Assembly: GCF_029278565.1 (NCBI RefSeq)
Contig: NZ_CP119560.1
Coordinates: forward strand, 1-64,000
Direction of reading: 5' to 3'
Source of the DNA: Haloarcula halophila
GTDB lineage: Archaea; Halobacteriota; Halobacteria; Halobacteriales; Haloarculaceae
DNA length: 64,000 nt
The position numbers and the translations under genes are program-made. Positions within the stretch are counted from its first letter, which is position 1. Every line of letters starts with the position of its first letter. Shown here in pieces: positions 54,025 to 62,318 of the stretch. Under the pieces are notes generated by a model. That model made no database searches, was not told the origin of the DNA, and was given only the letters and a program-made list of their open reading frames with translations.

Positions 54025-54266
54025 TCACACCCCCGCTTCGATATCGTCGACGACAGGATATGCCAAGCGGACACCAGTCGCTGCGAGTCGATCGGCGAGT
54101 AATGTCACGAGGCCGCTGAGCAGTTCCCCGTCTTCCGCACGGTCTCGGTAAGCCCCGGGGCCGACGCGTCGCTTCGAACGGACAGCGGAGCACCGTGAGC
54201 CGAACGTGTTCGGGACAGCTATCTCGTAGCTGCCGTCGAAATCGCCGACCGCATGAATTTAGGCAT
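54025..54266 (-). pseudogene. Short minus-strand gene remnant beginning at a DtxR-type box
   Basis: A minus-strand path, AVGDFDGSYEIAVPNTFGSR then RAEDGELLSGLVTLLADRLA and VRLAYPVVDDIEAGV, ends at a real stop (54025-54027). It is acidic and protein-like. An ATG (54266) lies inside the palindrome at 54258-54273, but one base must be added after it to reach this frame. I do not recognise the family. It may be a small metal-regulated gene that lost its frame. The divergent plus-strand genes start 67 bases away. Confidence 0.45.
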
Positions 54267-54273
54267 CCCTAAA
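54258..54273. promoter_or_regulatory. DtxR/Idr-type palindrome 1
   Basis: TTTAGG-CATC-CCTAAA is an exact inverted repeat around a 4-base centre. The TTAGGnnnnCCTAA form matches half of the bacterial IdeR/DtxR box and is like the motif bound by the haloarchaeal iron regulators Idr/SirR. It lies between the minus-strand remnant and the plus-strand operon 54333-58199, in a position to control both. Confidence 0.65.
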
Positions 54274-54332
54274 AGGCTGGAAGAGAACGGACGAGAGATG
54301 CGGGGGAGAGATGTCGAACTGGGTGAGAGACG

Positions 54333-54581
54333 ATGATACGGACCATCCGGAACCACGTCTCGCACCTGCACCACGAGATCGACGACCGATCGCTCCCGGT
54401 ACGGGTCGGGATCACGGTCGGGGCGCTGCTCGCGCTCCCGCTGCTGGGGACGGCCGTGCGGACACTCGGGAGCGCACTCGGTCTAGGGGTGCTCACATTC
54501 CCGCTGCTCGTCGTGGCCCACGTCCCGGTTGTAGTCGCACTGATCGCGCTCTGGTCTATCGGGTGTGACGTCTGTCGGTAG
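54333..54581 (+). CDS. Small two-helix membrane protein
   Basis: An 82-residue protein with a polar His/Arg-rich N-terminus (MIRTIRNHVSHLHHEIDDR) and two membrane helices (VGITVGALLALPLLGTAV, LTFPLLVVAHVPVVVALIAL), ending CDVCR with a CxxC. Three His and the terminal CxxC could bind a metal; this is a guess. It is the first gene after the DtxR-type palindrome and is followed by the CopD-like gene after 29 bases, so it likely belongs to a metal-controlled operon. Confidence 0.68.
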   Translation: MIRTIRNHVSHLHHEIDDRSLPVRVGITVGALLALPLLGTAVRTLGSALGLGVLTFPLLVVAHVPVVVALIALWSIGCDVCR

Positions 54582-54610
54582 GTACTGGCCGAGATCGGAC
54601 TGAGCAACAC

Positions 54611-55438
54611 ATGCCACGCAAACCCCGGGTCGTCTTAGCAACGCTCGTCGTCGCCTCGCTCCTCGGTGTGTCCCTCACGTGGACCGGGACCGACACCTCG
54701 CCAGTCTCCCCCGTCGCATCGTGGGTCGCCATCGTCTCGCTGGGGACAGTCCTGACGAACGGGCTCCTGTGGTACTGGTACACCTGCATGGCCGGCAGGC
54801 GGCTGCCGTGGCTGGTCCGTCGCTGGTCCCAGGTCGGACACGTCGCAGGTGTCGCGGCGCTTGCAAGCCTCGTCGTCCGGTTGGCGACCGCAGCGGATGT
54901 CGGTACCGCCGCAGTGTCACTGGCTCTCGGTGGGCTGACTGGCACGGTCGCACTCGGCGTCACGGTTGCGGTGAACCGACGGACCGTCCCGCCGGAAATT
55001 TCCCGACCCTTCGTCCTCGTGATCGCGGTGTCGGCTGGCCTCGGACTCGTCGCGATCGCCTGTGCAGACGTCGGAATGAACGGTGGCTCGTTCGGTGCGG
55101 TCGCCGTCAGAGCGCTCCACCTCGTCGCTGTCGGTGCCTGGATCGGCGGCGCGGTCTGGCACAACGCGGTCGTGGTGCCGGCGGTGAGGAGCGACAGGCA
55201 GACCGGCGTCAGGCCGGTGGTCCAGCGGTTCAGACGGCTCGTCCCGCTGTTCGTGGCCGTGGTACTGCTCACCGGCCTCTACCAGGCGTCGACCTGGCTG
55301 GGCACCACTCTCGCTCCCTATCTGAGCACACAGGTCGGGGTGACAGTGGTGGTAAAACTGGTCGCCCTCGGTGCCCTGGTAGCACTCGTCGCACACGGGC
55401 GATACCAGCAACGACGATCACGCGGAGCGGACCACTGA
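54611..55438 (+). CDS. CopD-domain membrane protein
   Basis: A 275-residue protein with about seven membrane helices. The diagnostic segment is the CopD-like ALHLVAVGAWIGGAVWHNAVVV (about 165-186), whose His and Trp positions are typical of CopD/haem-copper transport-related domains, and a late helix LVPLFVAVVLLTGLYQAS. CopD proteins are linked to copper uptake or haem handling. The gene lies between a small membrane protein and a TauABC-like importer and downstream of a DtxR-type box, so a role in transition-metal or metal-complex acquisition is inferred. Confidence 0.8.
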   Translation: MPRKPRVVLATLVVASLLGVSLTWTGTDTSPVSPVASWVAIVSLGTVLTNGLLWYWYTCMAGRRLPWLVRRWSQVGHVAGVAALASLVVRLATAADVGTAAVSLALGGLTGTVALGVTVAVNRRTVPPEISRPFVLVIAVSAGLGLVAIACADVGMNGGSFGAVAVRALHLVAVGAWIGGAVWHNAVVVPAVRSDRQTGVRPVVQRFRRLVPLFVAVVLLTGLYQASTWLGTTLAPYLSTQVGVTVVVKLVALGALVALVAHGRYQQRRSRGADH

Positions 55439-55519
55439 CACGAAGAGACCGTCCGTGCCGGTTGCCACCCGAACTGATTCGCGAAAGATTTTAGTTGAAA
55501 CGGGTGACAATCCACAGAC

Positions 55520-56596
55520 ATGGTTTTAGGTAAACCTAAAAATCGCGGCAAGCAAACCGAGGCGGCTGGAAGCACCAGACGACGGTTCCTGAGGGTCGGC
55601 AGCGTCGCGGCCACGGCCGGCCTCGCGGGATGTGGCTCAGTACTCGGTGGGAGCAGTCTAGACACCCTCTCGGTCGCGTACAAGCCGATCTTCCCCTTCC
55701 TGCAGTTTCTCGTGATGGACGAACGGGAGATGCTCTCGGAGATCAGTCCGTCGGTCGAAGCGACGAACTTCGCCAATCAGGGACTGAACATCGTCACAGC
55801 GTATTCGGACGGGGACGTCGACGTCGCGTTCATCGGCATCACGCCGGCTATCCGCATGAAGCACAAGGGGGTGCCAGGGAAGGTTACGGCAGCGAACCAG
55901 ACCGGCGGCTTCGCTGTCCTCACCTCGGAGGAGTTCGCCTCGCTCTACGACGAACACGGAGCCGCCGCCTTCGAGAAGTTCCGGAGTCAGCACGACCGAC
56001 CGTTCAGGTTCTCCACGTTCCCCAAGGGTAGCGTCGCCTACGTGTTGCTCCGACAGTGGCTCGACGAGGAACTGGGTGTCGGCACGGGGAACGTCACGAT
56101 CGAGAACATGGCCGGGCTCGGGCCGGTACGGCGGGCACTACTCTCCGGGAACGCCGACGGGACCCTGATCATGGAACCGATCCCGACGGTCCTCGAAGCC
56201 CGGGACGCCCCGTTCCGACGAATCACGCACACCGGCGAGTTCATCCCCGACTCGCCGGGCGGTATCATGTTCATGCACGACCGGGTCTGGGACGAGAACC
56301 CCGACATCGCGAGAGCGGTGCTCCGCCAGCACCGCAATGCGACAGCACTGATCAACGACCGACCCGCCGAAGCCGCGAAGTCTGTGAGCGGTGCGTTCGG
56401 CGACCGACTCTCCCGGACACTTGCCCAGCAGGCGATTCGGTCGCCGGTCTCGAACTACATCACCGATCCTCGGGCTATCGTGGGCGGGACCGAACTGTGT
56501 GTCGAACGGATGCACGCTCTCGGACAGATCTCCGAGACGGTCTCGACTGACGACATCTTCGAACCGTCACTCTACCGAGATCTGAAGACCCAGTGA
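55520..56596 (+). CDS. NMT1/TauA-like ABC substrate-binding lipoprotein
   Basis: The 358-residue protein begins MVLGKPKNRGKQ. The Tat motif RRRFLRVGSVAATAG is followed by a lipobox (LAGC, about residue 35), giving a lipid-anchored receptor. The body is of the NMT1/SsuA/TauA fold: VAYKPIFPFLQFLVMDEREM, GDVDVAFIGITPAIRMKHKG, VTAANQTGGFAVLTSEEF, KGSVAYVLLRQWLDEELGVG, and ADGTLIMEPIPTVLEA. Such proteins bind sulfonates, nitrate, thiamine precursors or other organic anions. Remarkably, the first codons lie in a DtxR-type palindrome (55524-55541), implying metal-controlled expression. With the overlapping permease and ATPase it forms a complete importer whose ligand could be a metal chelate; this is inferred. 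Confidence 0.88.
   Translation: MVLGKPKNRGKQTEAAGSTRRRFLRVGSVAATAGLAGCGSVLGGSSLDTLSVAYKPIFPFLQFLVMDEREMLSEISPSVEATNFANQGLNIVTAYSDGDVDVAFIGITPAIRMKHKGVPGKVTAANQTGGFAVLTSEEFASLYDEHGAAAFEKFRSQHDRPFRFSTFPKGSVAYVLLRQWLDEELGVGTGNVTIENMAGLGPVRRALLSGNADGTLIMEPIPTVLEARDAPFRRITHTGEFIPDSPGGIMFMHDRVWDENPDIARAVLRQHRNATALINDRPAEAAKSVSGAFGDRLSRTLAQQAIRSPVSNYITDPRAIVGGTELCVERMHALGQISETVSTDDIFEPSLYRDLKTQ
55524..55541. promoter_or_regulatory. DtxR/Idr-type palindrome 2 over the start of the binding-protein gene
   Basis: TTTTAGG-TAAA-CCTAAAA is an exact inverted repeat with 7-base arms. It begins 4 bases after the ATG at 55520, so a bound repressor would block a leaderless transcript directly. It shares TTAGGnnnnCCTAA with palindrome 1, 1.27 kb upstream. 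The shared form and spacing within one gene cluster argue that it is not chance. The encoded residues are LGKPKN. Confidence 0.72.
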
Positions 56597-57414
56597 TGGC
56601 GACCGAGTACGACTCCCAGGACGATCCGGGTCACGACAACGGATCGACAATCTTGGCGCTCGGACCGGAGTGGAATCCGGCCCGGATCCGTCGGGGAGCG
56701 GCCGGAACGGGCGTGTTCCTCCTGCTGTGGTGGGCAGCGGCGAATAAGCAGCCGACGTACCTGCTCCCTGGTCCGGTCGAGGTCACCCAGGCGTTGTGGG
56801 GCGAACTGACCAGCGGGGCGCTGTTCGTCCATCTGGGGCAGAGCCTCGCCCACTACGTTCCCGGTGTCGTTCTCGGCGTGACCGCGGGCGCCACGCTCGG
56901 TATCGCTATGGGCTGGTGGGGGTGGCTGGACGACGTGTTGACGCCAGTAGTGCGCGTCCTCCGGCCGATCCCGCCGCTGGCGTGGATCGTGTTCGCGATC
57001 ATCTGGTTCGGCCTCGGTCACACGGGCGCGGCGTTCATCGTCTTCGTCGGCGCGTTCTGGATCACCTTCTACAACGCCTACAGCGGCGTCGAGAACGTCT
57101 CGCGGGAGTTGCTTGAGGTCGCGAGCAACCTCGGCGTCGACAGCGAGTATCGACTGGTCCGGCGGGTCGTGATCCCGGACGCGACGCCCGAGCTGCTGAC
57201 CGGCCTCCGGACCAGCGTCGGGCAGTGCTGGATGATGGTCATCGCCGCCGAACTGTTCGGCGCTCCCGGCGTCGGCTACGAGATCATCACGAGCGCGAAC
57301 AACCTCGCGATGGAACGCAGCGTCGCATATATGCTCGCGATCAGCGCCGTCTTCCTGGCGAGCGACTGGGGCGTCCGCAGGCTCGAAGCGAGACTCCTCC
57401 GGTGGCAGGCATGA
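56596..57414 (+). CDS. TauC/SsuC-type ABC permease
   Basis: The 272-residue permease starts at ATG 56596, overlapping the stop of the receptor gene by one base (a GTG at 56593 is also in frame). Six helices are visible (GVFLLLWWAAANKQ, YVPGVVLGVTAGATLGIAMG, PLAWIVFAIIWFGLG, AAFIVFVGAFWITFYNAY and others). The binding-protein-dependent EAA loop is ELLEVASNLGVDSEYRLVRRV with the family Gly (GVDSEY, about 178). The motif PIPPLAWIVFAIIWFGLG is typical of taurine/nitrate/bicarbonate permeases. Homodimer in the membrane. Its stop overlaps the ATPase start. Confidence 0.92.
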   Translation: MATEYDSQDDPGHDNGSTILALGPEWNPARIRRGAAGTGVFLLLWWAAANKQPTYLLPGPVEVTQALWGELTSGALFVHLGQSLAHYVPGVVLGVTAGATLGIAMGWWGWLDDVLTPVVRVLRPIPPLAWIVFAIIWFGLGHTGAAFIVFVGAFWITFYNAYSGVENVSRELLEVASNLGVDSEYRLVRRVVIPDATPELLTGLRTSVGQCWMMVIAAELFGAPGVGYEIITSANNLAMERSVAYMLAISAVFLASDWGVRRLEARLLRWQA

Positions 57415-58199
57415 CCGGGCCTGACCGCTCATCGGCGCCGGCGGTCGCGGCCGAGAGCGTCCACAAACGATACGATGCTACCGAGGGCACGGCTACGACG
57501 GCGCTCGTGGACCTGTCGTTCACCGTCGAGCCAGGCGAGTTCGTCACCGTCGTCGGGCCCTCCGGGTGTGGCAAGACGACGCTCGTTCGCCTCGTCGGTG
57601 GGCTGGAGGCCCCGACCGGCGGCCGGATACTGGTCGACGGGGAAACCGTAACCGGTCCGGACCCCGACCGTGCCATGGTGTTCCAGGAGTACGCCCTGTT
57701 CCCGTGGCTCACCGTCCGGGAGAACGTTGCCTTCGGACTCGTCGAACGGGGGATGCCTGAGGGGCCACGGTCCGAGCGCGTCCGGACGATGCTCGAACTG
57801 GTCGGACTGGAGGAGCGAGCCGACGCCTATCCTGCAGAACTGTCCGGAGGCATGAAACAACGAGCGGGACTCGCCCGGGCGCTGGCTGTCGATCCGGCGA
57901 TGCTCCTGATGGACGAACCGTTCGGGAGCGTCGACGCACAGACGCGGCGTTGCCTCCAGCGTGAGTTGCTGGAGATTTGGCGTGAGATGGACAAGACCGT
58001 ACTGTTCGTCACACACGACATCGACGAAGCGGTGACGCTGGCCGACCGGGTCGTCGTGATGGACGCCGACCCCGGAACCGTACAGTCGACCATCTCTATC
58101 GACCTAGAGCGACCGCGCGAGCGAACAGCCCACGAGTTCGTCGACCACGTCGCCCGCATCAGAGACGAACTCGGGAGCCCGGTCGATGAGAGATACTGA
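57411..58199 (+). CDS. TauB/SsuB-type ABC ATPase
   Basis: From ATG 57411 (4-base overlap with the permease stop) the protein has 262 residues. Walker A is GPSGCGKTTLVRLVGG (about 45-60), Q-loop FQEYALFPWL, signature LSGGMKQRAGLARAL (about 146) and Walker B LLMDEPFGSVD, with the H-loop THDIDEAVTLADR. The FGSVD/A and PWLTV forms are typical of nitrate/sulfonate/taurine importers. It closes the operon that begins after palindrome 1. A broken NikR-like regulator follows 15 bases later. Confidence 0.94.
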   Translation: MTGPDRSSAPAVAAESVHKRYDATEGTATTALVDLSFTVEPGEFVTVVGPSGCGKTTLVRLVGGLEAPTGGRILVDGETVTGPDPDRAMVFQEYALFPWLTVRENVAFGLVERGMPEGPRSERVRTMLELVGLEERADAYPAELSGGMKQRAGLARALAVDPAMLLMDEPFGSVDAQTRRCLQRELLEIWREMDKTVLFVTHDIDEAVTLADRVVVMDADPGTVQSTISIDLERPRERTAHEFVDHVARIRDELGSPVDERY

Positions 58200-58214
58200 C
58201 GAGGGCCACCGAGA

Positions 58215-58477
58215 ATGCCGATAGTGAGCGCATCCATGACGGAGCGACTCCGGGACGACCTCGATACAGTTGCGGAGACACACGGTACAGCGGTCGAAGC
58301 GAAGTGATTCGCGACGTGTGGCTGTCACTCGAAACGTGCCGGGAAACGGAGTACGAGGGGAAGCGGGTATTGGCAACCGTGACCGCGGTCTTCGGGTGGG
58401 ACGATCCGACGATAGAGGGACAGATGGTCGCTCTCGAACTCGTCTCGGGCGGTCTTCAATCGTTATTTTGCGATTGA
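58215..58477 (+). pseudogene. Truncated, frameshifted NikR/CopG-like metalloregulator
   Basis: MPIVSASMTERLRDDLDTVAETHG is the ribbon-helix-helix start of haloarchaeal NikR-like CopG regulators (MPVxSAS...EELLxRLDxFAxEHG). After one missing base near 58290 the frame continues as RSEVIRDVWLSL, EGKRVLATVTAVFGWDDPTI and EGQMVALE. The metal-binding C-domain with its HSH and CLE cores is missing; the frame runs into LFCD and stops at 58475-58477. From about 58420 the DNA is better explained as the opposite-strand kinase remnant. The regulator follows the ABC operon by 15 bases, suggesting the operon once had its own nickel- or metal-responsive repressor. Confidence 0.7.
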
Positions 58478-60038
58478 AAGTGGGTTTCGGAGGTCGTGAG
58501 AGGCGACGCTGGTGAACTCCCCCCAATCCCGTGTTCTGTCGTTCGAGTTCCCGCGTTCACTCGCTCCGATCAGTTATGTCCCGGAGGATACCGACCGTTC
58601 CGTTGTACTCACAGTCCTCGGGCATCAGTCCGAGATGGTTCTCGCACAGAATCCGCTTGCCGTCCCGAGTCACTACCTCCATCTCGAAGGTATCCCACGT
58701 TTCATCACTCGTGAGGAGCGAGTCGATCAACCGTTTGCCCCGTTCGATATCCGCTCCGTCCATGATGATCGAGATATGTTCCCCGAGAAGCGTCTCCACG
58801 TCGTATCCCGTCATTTCGATGCCGGCTTCATTCACGAAGGTGAACCGACCGTCGGTATCAAGAGAGTACACCGGGTCACCCGACGCTTCGATGATCGCTT
58901 CGTACCGCTGTAAGTCGCGCTCTCGCTCCTTTCGCTCGGTTATGTCTCGAAGCACGCCGACCGACCCGTCGAACCCGTCACCCTCGTACGGAAGGACGCC
59001 CATATGATCTTCACAGTAGATTGAGTCGCCGTCTTTCGGCTGAACCTCGACTTCGAATACGAGGCTCTCCGGCCCCGTCGATGACAGAAGGCCGGCGAGG
59101 TTCCGTTCGGCGATCTCCACGTCACTTCGGTTTTTGATGAGTTCCGGTGTCCCCCCGAGAATCCGCTCTCGCTCGTATCCGACGAGACTCACGAAGGCGT
59201 CGTTGACGAATGTGAACCTGCCTTCGGAATCGAGTGCGTAGACCGGGTCGTTCAGAGCCTCAATAACCGTCTCATGGCGTTCGAGCGTCCGTTCCCGCTC
59301 GTCTCGCTCGGTGGCATTACGGACGGTACAAACGAGATCTCCTCTGTCCGTCGTAGAGATGATGTGATCTTCGACGAAGGTACTTCCGTCCGCTCGAAGC
59401 CCGGTCGTTTGTCCCTGCCAGTAACCTTCAGCGCGAACCGTCGGGAGAATCCGTTCTCGGACGTGCTGTATGTCTTTGTCGGGGTATAACAATCCCCAAT
59501 GCTCGCCGAGCAGTTCGTCTTCGCTGTACTCGTAAAGCTCGGCAAACGCCGTATTCACATAGACAAACTCACTGTCATCGTTGAGAATACTGATCGGTTC
59601 ACGGGCATTCTCCATCGCTTCTAACTGCCGTTCACGTTGTCTCTGTGAGTGTGAATTATCGGCGTAATTTCGAATGCGATTTGCTAATAGTGAGTATTGG
59701 TCGCTTCCGGCATCCTTCTGGAGATAATCGGTCGCCCCGGCGGAAATGGCCTTGCCAGCTACTTCCTCCGACCCCTTCCCAGTAAAGAGAATGAATGGAA
59801 GGTTAGGGTAGCCCTCTCGGACGGTTTCGAGAAAATCGAGCCCTGTCTTTCCCGGCATATCGTAATCGCTAATGATACAGTCAAAATCCGTCTCACGGAG
59901 AAGTTCGATACCTTCGTCCGCACTCTTGGCGGTCGCGATGGAGAACGAGTCGTCCTTACGTTCCAGATACGTCGCAGTCAGGTCTGTAAAATCTGGTTGA
60001 TCGTCGACGTGAAGGATACGTATTGGACGGTCTGTCAT
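58420..60038 (-). pseudogene. Receiver-PAS-PAS-PAS histidine kinase, decayed at HisKA
   Basis: The open part (58557-60038) encodes 493 residues: a receiver domain (ILHVDDQPD, phospho-acceptor D58 in IISDYDMPG, LQKDAG Lys), then three PAS domains (AMENAREPISILNDDSEFVY, VIEALNDPVYALDSEGRFTF, IIEASGDPVYSLDTDGRFTF) ending RDITDRSE. A TGA stop replaces an Arg codon of the expected S-E-R. The same frame continues TRELERQNTGL, one extra G in a G6 run near 58535 shifts it, and EFTSVASHDLRNPLSIAK follows with the phospho-acceptor His and then TAA and RLKTARDEFESDHL. It then ends abruptly at about 58420. The nonsense codons show real decay. As it stands the gene would still give a receiver-PAS protein without kinase. 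Confidence 0.85.
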
Positions 60039-60330
60039 CTCGATACGATCAATTCACCATAATAATCAAAACAGTATGAGAATAAAAACGTGCTGGCCGA
60101 AAACTAGGTATTTGAAACGGTGGAAGCAGAGGAATCGTTATATCCTGTGGAAAGCGATCTCCTCCACTTAGTGAACATCGACTTGCTCTAGTCGAACAGA
60201 CTTCGGGAAAACACGCGGGCTCAATCGCTGGGTTCAGGCAGTCCTACACTGCTCTCGGCTTAAAGAAGGCTATATTCACCGGGAAACACCGCGTCGACTG
60301 GGGTAGATAAGATCGTTGTGAGTATCTGAG
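60039..60330. other. Gap of 292 bases without gene
   Basis: The right side of the decayed kinase gene contains its promoter (aataatcaaaacagtatgagaataaaaacg, in the range 60059-60090). The remainder has no frame with recognisable features. Confidence 0.35.
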
Positions 60331-61140
60331 TTATTGCCCATCTCGCGAATCGCGACTGGTGTCGAGTTGCCAGGTGAACAGTGCCTTCAGCACAACGACG
60401 AGGCTGTTCGTCTGGCCCGTGCCCCAGATGGCGGTTTCGTCACGAGGTTCGGGTGGGTGTTCACCGTTGCCGTCGACGAGCACGCTCACGAGCGTCTTAT
60501 TCCGGTCCACCATGAGGAGGCGACCAGCAGGCGTATCCGACCAGTCCCACACCGATTCGAACAGTTGCGCGTCAGGAACGTCCTGTTCGAGTCGGGCTTC
60601 GACGGATTGTGACATCTCTGCGAGCCGGATCGAGACCCCACGGTCGCTGGCGGTCGAGAGGCATTCAGCGATCTCGTCCGTCAGCAGCTCCCCGACACTC
60701 ATGTACGCGACCTCGGCATCAGCGGACGAGATGAAATCCACGACGCGTTCGGTCACGGTGTCCCGGCCGGTTACCGTCCAGACACCCTGCTGTTCAGTAC
60801 TGCGAGTCGCTGATGCAAGCTCGTCGAGTGCGTCTGTCAGGACCGTCACTCGGTTGTCGTATTCCTGTTCGAAGTGACGGCCGGCCGTCTCCGTCGAAAT
60901 GGCCCAAAATCGCTTGGGACTAGACTGTTTCACGTCGACGAGACCGCGATCATGTAGCTCTTCAGCTGCGTCGTAGACGCGTGTTCGGGGGACATCGGCA
61001 ACTTCACTCACGTCCTGAGCAGTCCCTTCACCCAGACTGACGAGTGCGACGAATGTCCGGGCGGCGTAGGTACTGAGGCCGAGCGCTTTGAGCTGTTTGA
61101 CGGCTGTGGATCGTGCTTGGTCGGATGGATCGCCGAACAT
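60331..61140 (-). CDS. TrmB-like HTH regulator, paralogue 1
   Basis: A 269-residue protein. The N-terminal HTH (VKQLKALGLSTYAARTFVAL, EGTAQDVSEVADVPRTRVYDA) is followed by LHDRGLVDVKQSSPKRFWAI and a helical coiled-coil (FEQEYDNRVTVLTDALDELA), then a C-terminal phospholipase-D-like/TrmB ligand domain (GVWTVTGRDTVTERVVDFIS, GRLLMVDRNKTLVSVLVDG). It resembles the haloarchaeal TrmB-like regulators whose effector is unknown. It is divergent from a second, similar regulator at 61433, with a shared 292-base control region. Confidence 0.9.
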   Translation of the reverse strand: MFGDPSDQARSTAVKQLKALGLSTYAARTFVALVSLGEGTAQDVSEVADVPRTRVYDAAEELHDRGLVDVKQSSPKRFWAISTETAGRHFEQEYDNRVTVLTDALDELASATRSTEQQGVWTVTGRDTVTERVVDFISSADAEVAYMSVGELLTDEIAECLSTASDRGVSIRLAEMSQSVEARLEQDVPDAQLFESVWDWSDTPAGRLLMVDRNKTLVSVLVDGNGEHPPEPRDETAIWGTGQTNSLVVVLKALFTWQLDTSRDSRDGQ

Positions 61141-61432
61141 TAACTCGTCACCACTCCTGTGAAAACCACCGTGTATGGTGGTTTCTGGCGTGTAGCGACA
61201 GAGAGGTTGGGACCAGATCTGTGCCTACACGCCATTCTACCCTCTGTGCTACCCGCACAAAGAAGTATTGTGATTAAGTGAGTGAACAGTTAAACAATAC
61301 TGGTTTCAAGCCTCTCAAAACCCTCAAATACGGAATTATTTTGTGATTATTTGGGTGACATCGATGGATATCGGTGCGACGTACTAAACATCCGGGGCAC
61401 GAACCAGGAGGTAGCAGTCGAGGTTGGGACCA

Positions 61433-62263
61433 ATGGAAGATGTTTCAAATCAAGACCAAGCGATCGAATTGCTCCAACAACTCGGGCTCAAAGAGTACGA
61501 AGCCAAGTCGTTCGTCGCGCTCACACGCCGACAGCAGGGAACGGCCAAAGACATTAGCGAGACCTCCGAGGTGCCACGGACGCGCGTCTACGACGCGATT
61601 CGCGTACTGGAATCGAAGGGGCTGGTAGAAACCCAGCACTCGAAGCCGCAGATATTTCGAGCGGTCTCTATCGACGAGGCGATTAACACGCTCCAGTCGG
61701 AGTACGCCGAGCGCACCGAGTCACTCCGGAGTGCCCTGAGCGGGCTTGAACCGACCGACGATGGAGAATCGACGGAGGCCACCCACGAGGTGTGGTCCAT
61801 CTCCGGCGATATGGGCATTACAAGCCGGACACAGCAGTTGATCGAGGGAGCGACAGAGGAGTTGATCCTCGTGATCGGCCACGAGAGTATTTTCACCGAC
61901 CAGTTGGCCGAACAACTGCAATCGGCTCAGGAACGCGATGTGAACGTCATTGTTGGGACAGTCGATGAAGGCCTCCAGGCCACGATTCAGGATACCCTTC
62001 CCGGTGTCGAAGTGTTCGTCTCGGGATTGGACTGGTTGAGTCGGTCACCGCTTCCAGACGACGATACCGAGATCAGTCGGCTGTTACTGGCCGACCGTGA
62101 GGCGATTTTGGTGAGTTCGTTCACCGAAACGAGTGCAGACGGTCGTGAGCACGAACAAGGCGTCTTTGGCCGCGGATTCGACAACGGGCTGGTCGCGATC
62201 ACGCGACGGCTGATGGCGACGGGATTGCTGTCTACAAACGATCCCGAAACTGAGGAGAGTTAG
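61433..62263 (+). CDS. TrmB-like HTH regulator, paralogue 2
   Basis: From the ATG at 61433 the product has 276 residues; the upstream TTG in frame is not needed. HTH: ELLQQLGLKEYEAKSFVALT, GTAKDISETSEVPRTRVYDAI. Linker: RVLESKGLVETQHSKPQIFR and the coiled-coil LQSEYAERTESLRSALSGLE. C-domain: EVWSISGDMGITSRTQQLIE, EELILVIGHESIFTDQLAEQ, SRLLLADREAILVSSF. It matches paralogue 1 (60331) segment by segment (GTA-D-SE...VPRTRVYDA, EVW/GVWT, LL-D), so the pair arose by duplication. They may cross-regulate from the shared intergenic region. Confidence 0.9.
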   Translation: MEDVSNQDQAIELLQQLGLKEYEAKSFVALTRRQQGTAKDISETSEVPRTRVYDAIRVLESKGLVETQHSKPQIFRAVSIDEAINTLQSEYAERTESLRSALSGLEPTDDGESTEATHEVWSISGDMGITSRTQQLIEGATEELILVIGHESIFTDQLAEQLQSAQERDVNVIVGTVDEGLQATIQDTLPGVEVFVSGLDWLSRSPLPDDDTEISRLLLADREAILVSSFTETSADGREHEQGVFGRGFDNGLVAITRRLMATGLLSTNDPETEES

Positions 62264-62318
62264 GACCCGCTCGTGAGCGTCGGAGAGAACGTCATATCAG
62301 TGGCCGGGAACAACAGAC

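Noticed and set aside
58104-58526. 140-residue minus-strand frame from MGGVHQRRL
   Set aside because: It is the shifted frame of the HisKA remnant (one G extra upstream) and has no domain of its own.
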